From Obelidium mucronatum (Eukaryota > Chytridiomycota > Chytridiomycetes > Chytridiales > Chytriomycetaceae), in the NCBI GenBank assembly GCA_025765595.1, contig JAIVFH010000022.1, forward strand, positions 62,001 through 126,000: a stretch of DNA of 64,000 bases, given 5' to 3'. The position numbers and the translations under genes are program-made. Positions 1 to 11,200 of this stretch are shown here, in pieces. The notes under the pieces were generated by a model that was given only the letters and a program-made list of their open reading frames with translations, was not told where the DNA came from and ran no database searches. Each line of letters opens with the position of its first letter. Positions within the stretch are counted from its first letter, which is position 1.

Positions 1-41
1 CTTTCTACTTTTCTTTTTCTTTTTTGAAATCATATTTAAAT

Positions 42-650
42 ATGGTAAACAGAAAACGAAGGTTCTCGTTGAAAGGCATCTTCAACAAGGACCATCACAA
101 CATGCCAGAAGTGGCACAACAATCATCAACGAGTGATGATAGTTCTCCAACTTCTCCTCCTTCTGTTGTCGCGTTGTTGGAGTCAGTACCGGAACAGCAC
201 ACAGACGACGTCAACTTTGATTTAATCGCTGTCGCCCATGCTGAATCATCGGCGACTGCTGCTACGGCTACTACTGCACTCAATAGTGTTACTGTTAGAG
301 ATACCAGCCCCGATGCTCCGCCGGCGACTTTTGAACCTGTACCGTCCAACCATATTGTCAATGCGGAATCCAACTGCGATCCACGTTCAATGCCTGTCGA
401 TGATAATACATTACTCGTCATTGGAAATAGTATTGCAGGACAAGATTTGAACTCGGCTGGCAGCATAGCAGTCGTAGACGCGAGTCCATCGCTGTCAAAC
501 TCAACTTCAAATCTGACTACTAGCAGTCGCCTCCTGAAAACCTCAAATATTATCATTATCAATAGTCCGTTATACTTGAATGTCGCGTCTTTCTTCGTGG
601 GTGTTGCGTGTGGGATCACAATAACGTGGCTTAGAGCTTCTCGAATCTGA
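42..650 (+). CDS. Putative tail-anchored membrane protein, unknown
   Basis: I do not recognise this protein of about 202 residues. The start chosen is the ATG at 42, which gives a basic N-terminus (MVNRKRRFSLKG); an in-frame TTG at 24 is not a likely start. The middle is low-complexity and rich in Ser, Thr, Ala and Asp, with no visible domain. The last 28 residues hold one hydrophobic stretch (LNVASFFVGVACGITITWL) followed by a short basic tail, the layout of a tail-anchored protein inserted by its C-terminus. No introns are needed. It converges on the minus-strand hydrolase gene that ends at 838. The gene could be truncated on its left by the window edge, because an upstream exon outside the window cannot be excluded. 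Confidence 0.5.
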   Translation: MVNRKRRFSLKGIFNKDHHNMPEVAQQSSTSDDSSPTSPPSVVALLESVPEQHTDDVNFDLIAVAHAESSATAATATTALNSVTVRDTSPDAPPATFEPVPSNHIVNAESNCDPRSMPVDDNTLLVIGNSIAGQDLNSAGSIAVVDASPSLSNSTSNLTTSSRLLKTSNIIIINSPLYLNVASFFVGVACGITITWLRASRI

Positions 651-837
651 GCTTGAACCTAAACCGAAAATCTGAAACTCTCATAACTGCTGCCTCATTT
701 CTTATTTATAAAAGTTATCGCGTGCCTCATAGGAAAATTGATTGTGAATAGAGTCCCCATATTGTGCAGAATAACGAATGTGTCTATTTAACTTTTTAAA
801 ACCCCTATGAAAATGCTTCTGTGAAACAAACGAGTGC

Positions 838-2135
838 TCACACCAAACACAATATCTGATATTTACATATTTCCACTTCTCTACCATCCACGGTCATTTT
901 CGCACCAGTGTAACCCTTGGCTGCAACTTTCCCAAGACACAGTGAAAATTGCTCCTTCCCTATTTTTACCCCCAACACTGTCTTTTGATACTTGAGCTCG
1001 CCACGAGCAACATGCAAGAAAGTTCCATCGTCTTCCATCCCAGCAACAAGTGCCCTCTCGGGAACTTGACCATTCTCAGCATTTACCCAAGCCAATCCAT
1101 CATAGCACGTTAAAATCTCATGCCCAAACGAGATGCGTACTTCTCGATCGAAATAGGCAACAACCGGAACTTTCCAACCCATTTGAATTTTCCCAACCAA
1201 TAACGAGTTGCCCAATCTTGGCGCGCGCTAAATACAGTGGCTCCCCATGAAAATCAAGACCCGCGAATTCAGTACGTTTCCCATTCCTCTGAAACTCTGG
1301 AACACCACCGGACGGCGGGACTTTGACCCAATAATCCGACTTGTGCATTTTGGAATCCAGTATCCGATGTGCTGTTGTAGTTCTCGGGACAGCTGAAACG
1401 GCCCTTGTGATCCCGTTTATCAGAACTTGGCCGCCCTTCCTTGACGTAGAGGACTCGTCCGTCAAACTCGGCTGCGACTTCGAGTTCCAAGGGGGAAAAC
1501 TCGGCGGGATCCATGGCGAGAAACGAGGGGAGCAAAGCGGCGCGGTAGATTGTGCTCACGAGTTCACTGCAGAAAATGTTTTTTGACTCCTGCGATGAAG
1601 ATAGACCCAAGGTTTTGAAAGTTGCTGATACGCCCTTCCCGATAGAGTATAGTTTCTCGCTGGCGGATGCAATCACTTTCGCAATGTTGCCTAAAGGGTA
1701 ACTGTGGTTCTTGTATTGATTGTGTATGTCAAGCAAGAAGCGGGGGTTCTTTTGTAATCGTTTTGAAACGTGCGATCGATGTGTTGGGGAGAGAGGGCAG
1801 ACTGCGACGTCGCAAGTCGACTCTTCGACAACAGCCAGAAAGTCTCTGATCTGAGGTCCTAGATGCGATTTCCCCGGCGGCCGATCCACGGGGAGAACTG
1901 TTGAATAAACGATCCCGGCCACTTCTCCGCTAAACACGGATTCGTAAATGTACAGCTTGCCGTCTTCGAGACAGGGGAGAGGGAGGACTGATTTGTCGAC
2001 CAAGATTCCGCTGTGTGTCCAGAGGCGGTTGAAGGGTCTCTTGAGGTTCGGGACAACCTCGTGGAGCGTTACTCGGCCAATCATTTTGGCGACGGCATCG
2101 GTTCCGGCGAATAAGACGGTGTCGAAGGGTTGCAA
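838..2135 (-). CDS. Papain-like (NlpC/P60 YebB-type) hydrolase with C-terminal DM9 module
   Basis: The N-terminal part resembles permuted papain-like NlpC/P60 hydrolases: an LQPFDT start strand, a His in WTHSGILVD, and a Cys in the FCSELVSTIYR helix followed by the family-typical SPLEL segment. A 55-nt intron at 1372-1426 joins this to a DM9 (DUF3421) module with the paired signatures GEPLYLARAKIG and ALVAGMEDDGTFLHVARG; DM9 proteins are often mannose-binding lectins. Inside the DM9 module one extra base in the GGG at about 1211-1213 breaks the frame; removing it restores the DM9 pattern, so this is an indel error or a recent mutation. The first codon is unclear: 2133-2135 is TTG and the true start probably lies in an upstream exon. 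Substrate unknown. The hydrolase-lectin fusion is inferred from continuous order and strand. Confidence 0.6.
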
Positions 2136-2453
2136 TTGGTAGTCTCCTACTAGCTAGATTGCTGGTGGTGGTGGTTACAGGATCTTTGGGAGCTGTGAGC
2201 CTGAGCGGTCAATCAACATGATAAAAAATATTTTGATTAATGGAGGTTCAACGGCTTAATTTGATGCAAATCCATTGATAGTCCGATTTGCTTCTCGGAG
2301 TTTGTTGTTTCTTTATTTTATTTTATTTTTTTATGAGTAAGTTACAACCAAGACGCCAAACATTTCAAAACCTGAAGGTTTCAACCCCGTTTCCTGAAAC
2401 ACAAAGCAAAATAACCTCCCACTTACACAGCCCTCCTCTCCCTCGAAAAAAAA
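2136..2453. other. Divergent intergenic region
   Basis: This 318-bp AT-rich spacer lies between two divergently transcribed genes and probably holds both promoters plus a short 5' exon of the minus-strand hydrolase gene. A candidate minus-strand ATG is seen at 2217-2219, but I could not find splice phases that join it to the hydrolase frame. No RNA gene or repeat was recognised. Confidence 0.4.
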
Positions 2454-3437
2454 ATGATCACAGTCACATACCCAGACCGCCAAACGCAAGTCCTCAATAT
2501 CGTAGGAACCACCTTCTATTGCATGGCGTTTGAGAATCACTTTCGAGGAATCTTGGGAGCTGTCGGGGAATTGCAACAAACCAAACCCAACAACAACATT
2601 CTAGCAAAGATTATCATTCTATGCAATCTATTGTTTATTGGGAAATACGTGATTGATGCTGTGAAACTGTTTGGCCCTGTTGATTGGCAACGTGAGGAAT
2701 TCGAATGGCAGTTTGCGTATTCTACGTCGTACCATGTTTCAATGATTGCTTTTGGTAAACATACACTCACTCGCCATTCAGTTTTCGTTTTATACTGAAC
2801 GCTGCAAATTTAGGATGGTTCCTTTTATACAAATGCTGGATGGTTTCTTCACAGAATCGAATCGTATTTGTACTAGGGGCTTTACTGCTGGCAAACAGAT
2901 GGGCATGGACAATCACAGATTTAGCTTTTGCCCGATTGGATTGCTCAAGTGCTGGTGGATGCATGTATACTGAAAATCTCACGACAATTATCGGATCTCA
3001 AGTATCGGATGTGGCGATTGACATATTCTGCACAATGGCGGTGTTGATTGGGTGTCAGTATCATTTGCGGTCAGATATTCGTGGATTGTTTCTTGTGATT
3101 ATGGAAGAAAATGGTGAGTTTAATATTTAACAACTGCATAACTTGCATCATGTAGACTAGTAGTCCTAAACGGTTTCTTTTTGGGTCGGGAACAGTTGTG
3201 AGATCTACATTCCTATTCGTGTACGGTTGCGTAACAATCTGGGTCTACGTCACGTTCGACCAAGAGTCAGAGGTCCTGTCGTTCATATACTTTTACTTTC
3301 AAGCCTATGTGTATGCTGTGGCACTTAATTCGGAGTTCTACTTCAAGGAGCTGCGGCAGAAGGCTGTGGATCCGATACTTATTGCACCGAGTACGCAAAT
3401 CAACATTCGATTTGATCTTGAATCGCAGAAGGAGTGA
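2454..3437 (+). CDS. Multipass membrane protein, lineage-specific family (copy 1)
   Basis: Three exons (2454-2754, 2814-3113, 3196-3437) give about 280 residues. Introns are 59 and 82 nt, both in phase 1, with good GT...AG ends. The protein is mostly hydrophobic, with about six or seven probable transmembrane helices: ILAKIIILCNLLFIGKYVI, then further helices around NRIVFVLGALLL, VAIDIFCTMAVLI and RSTFLFVYGCVTIWVYV. It is a clear paralogue of the minus-strand gene at 7092-8144: both carry a FENxxRGxL/LENxxRGLL segment, a GxGCM/GGCM motif, a [HL]xSDI[RK] loop and VALNSEFY near the C-terminus. I recognise no published family. Seven-helix sensor-like proteins are a possibility, but no ligand-binding lysine or known motif supports this. 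Confidence 0.7.
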
Positions 3438-3730
3438 AGGCCTTTTTTTGTCGTTTTTCGATTTCCTTGTTTGGGGGGACTGCATAGGTGTTGTAATAAA
3501 AGTGTGCATTCATAGAGTACACTAATTTCAAGGAAGATGAGAGGAAGGTTTACCACATCAACCCATCTCATTAACTTGAATGTGAGTTCCAACACGTGTT
3601 ATTTTTTCGCCGTTGGGGGCAGAAATATGGCATGTTGCGCAATCGCAACAATTTTTGGGGGACGAGGAAAAAAAAAAGCGCTATAAGAAGTGAAAAAGGG
3701 ACACTTTCGCTTTTCTGCAAGAAACCAAAT

Positions 3731-5253
3731 ATGCCAGAAACATTCCTCTTCACCTCCGAATCTGTCGGCGAAGGTCACCCAGGTACACATTCTGCTCAAC
3801 TTGCCAAGGCCCTCATCGACTTCAATGCATTGATCTGGAGAAATGGACGCGGATCTGCTTTGACGTCAGCTTTCAATTTCGGAAAAATGCTTCTCACCTG
3901 TTCCATTTGCTTCTTCATACCTTAATGTCTTTTACGCCATCTGAATCTAACTCAATGCTTTTACCTCACTTCTGTTTCGTCTCTTGCAACGACTATTAGA
4001 CAAGATCTGTGACCAAGGTGAGCTTTTACAACAACTGTTTTGAAGACTGTTTTCTCAACGCAAACAAATTAGTCTCTGACGCCATTGTCGATGCCTGTTT
4101 GGCCGTTGACCCAATGTCCCGTGTTGCCTGTGAAACTGCCACCAAGACTGGTATGATCATGGTTCTCGGAGAAATCACCACCAAGGCTGTTCTTGACTAC
4201 CAAAAGATCATCCGTGAGACCGTCAAGTCTATTGGTTACGACGACTCTGCCAAGGGTATGTACTCATCTTTTTTCGTGTCTAGCAAAAACCCATTTGCAC
4301 TTTTTCCCCAAAAAAACTTGGATATCTGATTCTTGAAATGAACAGGTTTCGACTACAAGACCTGTAACGTCCTCGTTGCCATTGAGCAGCAATCCCCAGA
4401 TATTGCCGGAGGTCTCGTCCAGCAAGGTTTCGACATTGAGAAGATTGGTGCCGGAGACCAGGGTATCATGTTCGGTTACGCTACCGACGAAACCCCAGAA
4501 CTCATGCCACTCACCATCATGCTCGCCCACCAGCTCAACCAAAAGATGACTGAGCTCCGTAAGTCTACTGGACCAGGTGCCCTCCCATGGTTGCGCCCAG
4601 ACACCAAGACTCAAGTTACCGTTGAGTACTCTCAAGACAAGGGTGTCCTTACCCCACTCCGTGTCGACACCATTGTCATCTCTACCCAACACGCTGAGGA
4701 AGTTTCCAACGAGACCATCAAGACTGCTCTCCTCGAGCAAGTCATCAAGGCCGTTGTCCCAGCCAAGTACTTGGACGCCAACACCAAGTACCACCTTCAG
4801 CCATCTGGTCGTTTCATTATCGGAGGACCACAAGGAGACGCCGGTGTCACCGGACGTAAGATCATCGTTGACACTTACGGTGGTTGGGGAGCTCACGGAG
4901 GAGGTGCCTTCTCTGGAAAGGACTGGTCCAAGGTTGACCGTTCTGCTGCCTACACTGGTCGTTGGGTCGCCAAGTCCCTCGTTGCCGCTGGACTTGCCAA
5001 GCGTGCCCTCGTTCAGCTCTCCTACGCTATCGGAGTTGCTGAGCCAACCTCCATCTTTGTTGACACTTACGGAACCTCTACCAAGACCAACGCTGAGTTG
5101 CTCACCATCATCAAGAACAACTTTGACCTCCGTCCAGGTGTTATCGTAAAGGAGTTGGACCTCTTCAAGCCAATCTACCAAAAGACTGCTGCTTACGGAC
5201 ACTTTGGTCGTGAAGAGTTTGCTTGGGAGAAGGTTAAGCCACTCAAGTTCTAA
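3731..5253 (+). CDS. sam1: S-adenosylmethionine synthetase
   Basis: Makes S-adenosylmethionine from methionine and ATP, supplying the methyl donor in the cytosol. Four exons (3731-3782, 4000-4017, 4073-4255, 4346-5253) give about 386 residues, the normal length for the family. Seen directly: the N-terminal [11 protein letters not shown] motif with the catalytic His, DKICDQ in the second exon, the ATP-binding signature [15 protein letters not shown], and the second signature GGGAFSGKD followed by KVDRSAAY. The second exon is only 18 nt. Codon use is very strongly biased (CCA for Pro, ACC for Thr, GGA/GGT for Gly), unlike the neighbours, as expected for a highly expressed gene; this also opens a long antisense frame that is not a gene. 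A TATA-like tataaga lies about 50 nt upstream. Confidence 0.96.
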
Positions 5254-5514
5254 AAAAAAAGAAACAATTAATTATGCATTGGTTGTTTGTTTTTTTTTTT
5301 TGATGAAAAGGGAATTTGGTTGTAATTTCATTCGTGCAAGTGACTTCGTTTTCATAGTACATAAATAAAAGGACTATATACGTTCAAGAAACCTAGTTAG
5401 TGTCGGATGTTGTTGCTCAGACTATTAATGGCCTCGCTCTGCATGGATGGCTATCTCACGAGACTCAAAGGCCAGAGAACAGGGATGTAGTAAACCATGT
5501 TTATTAAGCATGAA

Positions 5515-7015
5515 CTAATCATATTTAATCCCCCCTCCCCAAATCTTTGGTTCTTTTGGTTGGGCACTGAAGTTGCTGAAACCAGTCACGTTTCTAGGTT
5601 TGGACCCGTCAGAACAGTTTGCAGAAAAGTCGGATCCAGCAAGTCCCAAATCCTTTGCATACTCTTCGTCCATTAACTTCTTAACTTCTGGCTCTAGTCC
5701 ACAGTCATCGTCCCAAAATGCGGTATATCTGTGAAGTAGAGCAAATGTTCCCAATACTGTAACCACTTCTAGCACGATATCAGGGTTATTTTGAGACGCT
5801 GGAAGAAGAAGCGGTGAAATGTCGTAATGCGAGGAGTCTCGTAAGGCTATTCGTGGAGTTAAAATATGGACAAGTTCTGTGAATGTTTGAGCCTCTTCAA
5901 CACTTAATTTTGAATTCCTTTGAGCTTTCAATAGATCGGCTGATGGTATTTTCCGATCCCACGCGAGTTTAGCAAAGTGAGCTGCTAGGTATGTGTTTGG
6001 GATTGAGTTGACGAATAGAAACCCGATTACAATCTTTTCGGTGACAGTCAGTTTATATGGAGTTCCAGGGAATTCTTGACTGGTAGTGTCGAGACCAGTA
6101 AACAAAGATATTTTCAAATGGAAGCAGAGAGACCTCTTTTGATTCAAGGGAGGCCATACAAGTCAGGTATCGTGGCTGGAATCCAAAGTTCTCCACAATC
6201 CAAGAATCCAGCCGGTTATTCGAGGTCGGGAACTGCTTCATTAACTTTGAATGTGTTTTTGATATCTTGAGTGCATGTGATGCGGCATTCAGAAACGATC
6301 CCCTATTTGGTTTTTTAGCAGACTGAGTTTGTGACTGAGGGTTGGCAGAAACTAGAGTTGGTTTGTCTCTTGTCGAGGTTCCAGCCCGTCCCCTCCAGCA
6401 CGACGCTCGCGTATTCCAGCATGTCCGCGTCGACGTCCGTCGTCAGCAGCTCGTTGACGGTGTTCCACAGCGCCATGAAGCCGCACAAGCCCGCAATGCG
6501 CCGCACGCCGCGCTTCGCCGAATGCGCGCGCCACCCCCGCACGCATGCGGGGGCTGTTTGCGGCGGGCAGCGCGGTGGCGGCGGCGACGGCGGCGAGGGC
6601 GGCGCGCGCCCGCGGCGGCAGCGCGGCGGGCAGCAGCGGCAGCGGCTTGGGCGGCCGCACGCCGCAGTTGAACGCCGCGCAGAACGGACACTCGGCGACG
6701 AGCGACGTCAGCGTGACGATCTGCGTGCGCAGCTGCGCCGAGACTGCGTCGACCCCCGCGTCGATGTGGGGGGACCCGCGCAAGGGGGCACCGACGATGT
6801 TGGCCGCATACAGGCTGGGCCGCCACACGCTGAGCGCGAGGTACGACGGGTGGATGTGGCCGCTGAACCACTGCGTGACGGTCGTGATGGACTGAAACTC
6901 TTGCTGGAACGACGCGTCGTTGATGAACGGCTTCAGCTGATCTGTGCCCGCTGTTTCAGCACTTTGTAACGCGAACACTGTTGCTAGCCTACTCACTAAA
7001 CAGCGTTGTGCTCAT
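5515..7015 (-). CDS. AhpD-like superfamily protein, frame-broken model
   Basis: Probably a cytoplasmic AhpD/carboxymuconolactone decarboxylase-like protein. The best support is the helix LRTQIVTLTSLVAECPFC, which ends with AFNCG and matches the AhpD CxxC/H region in position, although the second Cys lies outside a strict CxxC. A 19-nt first exon (6997-7015) joins through a 46-nt intron (6951-6996) to a GC-rich exon, with matching phase. The frame then shifts by one base in a run of five G near 6536-6543, after which WNTVNELLTTDVDADML follows in an AhpD-like position. Further exons run through 6053-6270 to a C-terminal part ending at 5515 (VIGFLFVNSIPNTYLAAHF); how the frame passes about 6100-6140 is unresolved. 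Function is inferred from weak resemblance only. Confidence 0.45.
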
Positions 7016-7091
7016 CGTAGTAGTATTGTAGTTTCCAGTTTCCTTGTTTCTGATTGGTGATACCAACAATGACGTAACAGTACCCAAATTT

Positions 7092-8144
7092 TTATTTATA
7101 ATTGGTGGGATCTGTCTCACACCTTATCGCCTGAATCAATACCGTATTGGGAAGCATTTCGTTCCGTTTCCTCACCCCTGTTTTTTAAAGTGTTTTAGGT
7201 GTTGGTTCAAACTCTGAAACCAATCAGTCATTCCAACTTACAATAAAACTCGGAATTCAATGCTACAGCTGTTACATAACTTTGCAACTGAGTGGAAACT
7301 AGTTTCATGACAGGCGACATTTGATCCAGGGCTGCAAAACACCACAACGTGAAGCAATTAAAGACAAACAAAAAAAAAGTTCTCGAAACATTCTCGGTCA
7401 TAAAGACAAATATCAGTGCTTTGATGTCGGATTTCAAATGGATTCGGCAATTCAGAATGAGGTAGACTGTGCATGCAATGTCGATTACTGCATCAATTGT
7501 GATGTTGCTGCATCAAAGTGGCGATAATATAAAAATAATCAATTTAATAAGCTGGAAATGTGAAAATCACGCCAAGTCACCCGATGAGAAAGAACGGCAG
7601 CTGCTGAAACATGCATCCAATTCCTGGGTAGCATTCAGTATAAGACATTCCAATATCAGCGGCCGCCCATCCAGTCCGAATCAGCAAGAGAATTATTCCA
7701 GCAATTTTAAAGAACCGAGTTTTGGAGCAGACGATCCAAGTCTTGAACAACAAAAACGCGTCTAAACAACGGGAGTTTAGAAACGGCCCCTTCATCACAA
7801 AATCTCTTCTTACCAAATGTAATCATACTCATTGCGAATGATATAGAATACATGAACCCCCATTTCTGAGCCCCACCCTTAGCAGGTGGTTCCAAAGGCA
7901 AAAACGCGTGCACAACATCAAGCACATATTTTGAAATCAGCCACAAGTTGCAAAGCATCACGATTTTCACATTCGTTGACCAGCCGCGATTCTGGACTGT
8001 AAAGAAGGCATCCAATAGGCCTCTGACGCTGTTTTCAAGGGCCATCACGTAGATCATGTTTCCTAGAAGATATACGCGTGAATCTGGAACCATTGCTGCG
8101 GGAACACAGATCATTGCAGGCTGTGTTGCGTTCCCGTTTGCCAT
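7092..8144 (-). CDS. Multipass membrane protein, lineage-specific family (copy 2)
   Basis: Paralogue of the plus-strand gene at 2454-3437. Four exons (8144-7814, 7761-7581, 7507-7242, 7177-7092) give about 287 residues with introns of 52, 73 and 64 nt. The first intron interrupts the same codon and phase (TFG|) as in copy 1. The second intron of this copy lies at a site where copy 1 has none, and the copy 1 intron after the MEEN segment is missing here, where MTENVSRTF reads straight through. The shared VALNSEFY motif is followed by a last short exon. Probable helices include VKIVMLCNLWLISKYVLDV and IAGIILLLIRTGWAA. No known family was recognised. Its start is only 87 bp from the divergent MCMDC2-like gene. 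Confidence 0.7.
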
Positions 8145-8231
8145 TGTTTGTTTTTCTTGTCAAGTTTCTCCAATCACGTATTATTTCAGATAAATTCTCC
8201 TATCATTCGGACGAAAAAAAAATCGAAAACA
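8145..8231. promoter_or_regulatory. Short divergent promoter spacer
   Basis: Only 87 bp separate the start codons of the minus-strand membrane protein and the plus-strand MCMDC2-like gene, so both promoters and 5' UTRs must fit or overlap here. The sequence is AT-rich with a run of seven or eight A before the plus-strand start. No specific binding site was recognised. Confidence 0.35.
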
Positions 8232-11200
8232 ATGACAGCTCTGACTGAAGATGAACAGGTTAAAACACATTCTTAATCGCAGTTAAGCACTAACAAGACT
8301 TATCTATGCTAAAATACAGCGTCTCGCTGCAGAGACAGCCAAACTCATGCGTTCTCGATTCTCGTTTGTCCGAAACACAACAGCCACTGCAACAACACCA
8401 GCAGCAGCACAGACAAAAACACAAGAAAAACAACAACAAGAAGAAGAAGACTCCGAAATGATGGAGATGGATATTGATCTGAATGCATCGTTGGACGTTA
8501 TTCCCGATGAATCCATCATGAATACCGACGATGATGCTCAAGTGCCCTGTCCAATCCCGAACCAGCCACAACAGCAGCATCAGCAGCAACCCAAATCAAA
8601 CCTAGAAGAATGTAACTCACGCGTCTGATCCTAAGACGTGACTGACTTTCTCTACAGACATTGAACGCGCCCACAAAGCTGACATCAAGAAATCAGTGTT
8701 TGAATCACAAAACAAGAAAATGCAAATGAAGGGACGATTTAATAGCTATAGATGCGTTTTGAAAGTGGATCCAATGCTATTGCTTGATTTTGATGGTGTT
8801 ATTATCTACTCAAACACAAGTCTTTCTGTTTTCCCCTAAACTCCCCACTAAAAAAAAAGCATCGTATTCCCTGATACACTTGAGCTCCACCTTGAAAACC
8901 GCTCTATTCGACGCTTGTTTGGCCGTCATTAGTAAAACGCTTGGAGGCTCTCAGAGAGTGTTTTCCGAAGATCTTCAGCTTGTGCTTCGGGCCGCATATT
9001 TACCCAGCGGCATTCCAGAGTAAAAAGATTTCTTTTTCTTTAAAAATCAGCTTTTTCTTTAATTTTTTTTGGGGAAAATAGGTTGATTGTGTCTGATTGG
9101 AAACGTCAAATGTTTGAGAAACGGGAAATGTGGCAACTTCACGAAAATCAACCCACCATGATGGTTCTTTGTGGAACTGTTTCGAAAGTGTATCCGCCTG
9201 CTTATTCAATGTAACAAAATGATGGATTATGGTTTTATTTACATGACTAACCTGTGCTCTCAGTTTCCAAGTTCGATTCTGTTGCAACAATACCAATTGC
9301 CGTGATAAAAACACAATGTAAATACTTCAATTGTATTCTATTTCATCTTTTGACGCTTTCGACGCACCCGTTTTGGCAAAAGGTCAATCACAGCGAAAAC
9401 AACAAAAGATGGCCCGAAATTTGAAGGAATTAAAAGATCCAGTTCAGGAACCTTGATTCAAGCATCGATGGAGTGAGTTACCTGTATTTTATTATTATTT
9501 TTCTAAAGTGCTTCTTCATCAGGTTTCTAATGAATCAAATTAATACCGACTGTATGCACTGTGAATTCGGAATGATGGAATCTTTGCAGGATCGATGCTT
9601 TATTCGTTTTAAGTTGCCCCATATTTTTTTGAAAGTCGCTTGCAATCTCATTTTTCTCTGACAAGTGCCAAAATCAACAACAACGCACCTGGTCCATATT
9701 TAGGTTCGCAGAAAATCAAAGTTGAAGCATTTGGAGCTTGTAGATCCTCCGACTCCTGTTTTTCGAATACCGTTACTGTTTTATTGAGAGGCAACTAGTT
9801 CTAATTTTTTGCGACATGTGTTAACTATAAATCCTCGTGGAAATATTATTAAAATACAGATGAATTGGTGAATACTTGTCAACTCGGAGACCAAATTGAA
9901 GTTATTGGGTCTGCAAGACGAACAGGAATTCGTCAACACGTTTCGTTTCAAGCTGCTGTGAAAGAATTTGACTATTCAGTTGTTTTCAAGGTTCCCCCCC
10001 CCCCCCCCCCCCCCTTTTTTTTTTTTGTACGGGCGCGACTGCCTTCTCTTGTAATTCACTGAACGAATATTTGAACACAGGCAAATAATGCAAGGAAGTT
10101 GATATGGGTAAATAGCCTATCTTCAGAGTACAACGAAATAATTTTTTTAAAAAAGTCTCCTCCTTTGAACGTTACCTGGAAACATGACCCGCATTTTCGG
10201 AGAATTGGAGTTTCTGGGTTTAACTCGGATGTTATGCCAAAGTCGATCCAAGCATTGCTGACAGGTTATACTTTTGAAAAACATTCTCATCGTCCATGTA
10301 ACCTGAATTCTTTTTTTTAGAGAATCTTTCTTCATTTACATTCACACAACGGCTTGTTGATTCATTTTGTGGTAAAAGAGCATGATAGTGTTGATTGAAG
10401 GAATGTTTAATTGGGAAATATGTAGCTGACCATGTACCCGTGAATATGTGGAGAAAGCTTCGCCTTTCATTGCTACTAAGGTTTCTTTTATTCAAACGCG
10501 TCGACATTTTTTACTGTTGTCTATCCATATTTTAGTCTGGTATCAACACCACCTACGGCAGAAAGCAGCAACTACAACCAAAACGCGAAATTTCCTACCA
10601 TGGACGGAGATCACGGAGTAATTCGTCGCGCCATCAATGTTCTTCTTGTTACAGACGACTACACACCCATGCAGCAACGATTAGTGAATTATGCAGGAAG
10701 TTTCAGGAGGTTTTCGCGATGGGGTTCTGACTTTGGCTTTCAACTGAAAGGGTTGAATTATGTTGGGAAAGACGGTGGTTTAGAAAGTTAATGTCGCTTT
10801 TTTTTATTTAATCCTCCTTAACTTTAATTTCATGTGTCTCCCCCTAAGGATCATGCCTTTCAGATGCCAAAGACGGAATTCTCTTTATTAATTTGGATCA
10901 AGCGACTAAATCTGATGTCAAGAGTATCACTGAGATTGTCGAGACACCAAATTTGGAGTTTTTTTCGCCTGGGTTTCAGGAGCCTTTGTTTTTTGATTCG
11001 AATTTGATTTTGTGGGGTGCGGCGACGAGTTCTGTTGCTGTACAAGGCGCGAGAGTAAAGAAGGAAAGTGGCGGTTTATTGGCGGATGCGGGAATGACGG
11101 CGCCGTTATCTGTTGAGTCACTGTTTTGTTTTTGAAGGGGGGTACAAATAATTTAAGTGCTTGTAACAGACTTTCATTAAGCCAATGATCCAGCCTCTCA

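Noticed and set aside
95..619. Antisense frame over the tail-anchored protein
   Set aside because: Low-complexity complement of a Ser/Thr/Ala-rich gene; no start context or features.
4264..5202. Long antisense frame (312 aa) opposite SAM synthetase
   Set aside because: It is a mirror of the extreme codon bias of the sense gene and has no recognisable protein features.
6443..6895. Overlapping open frames on both strands in the GC-rich exon
   Set aside because: GC-rich sequence lacks stop codons by chance; only the AhpD-like frame has a family pattern and phased splice sites.
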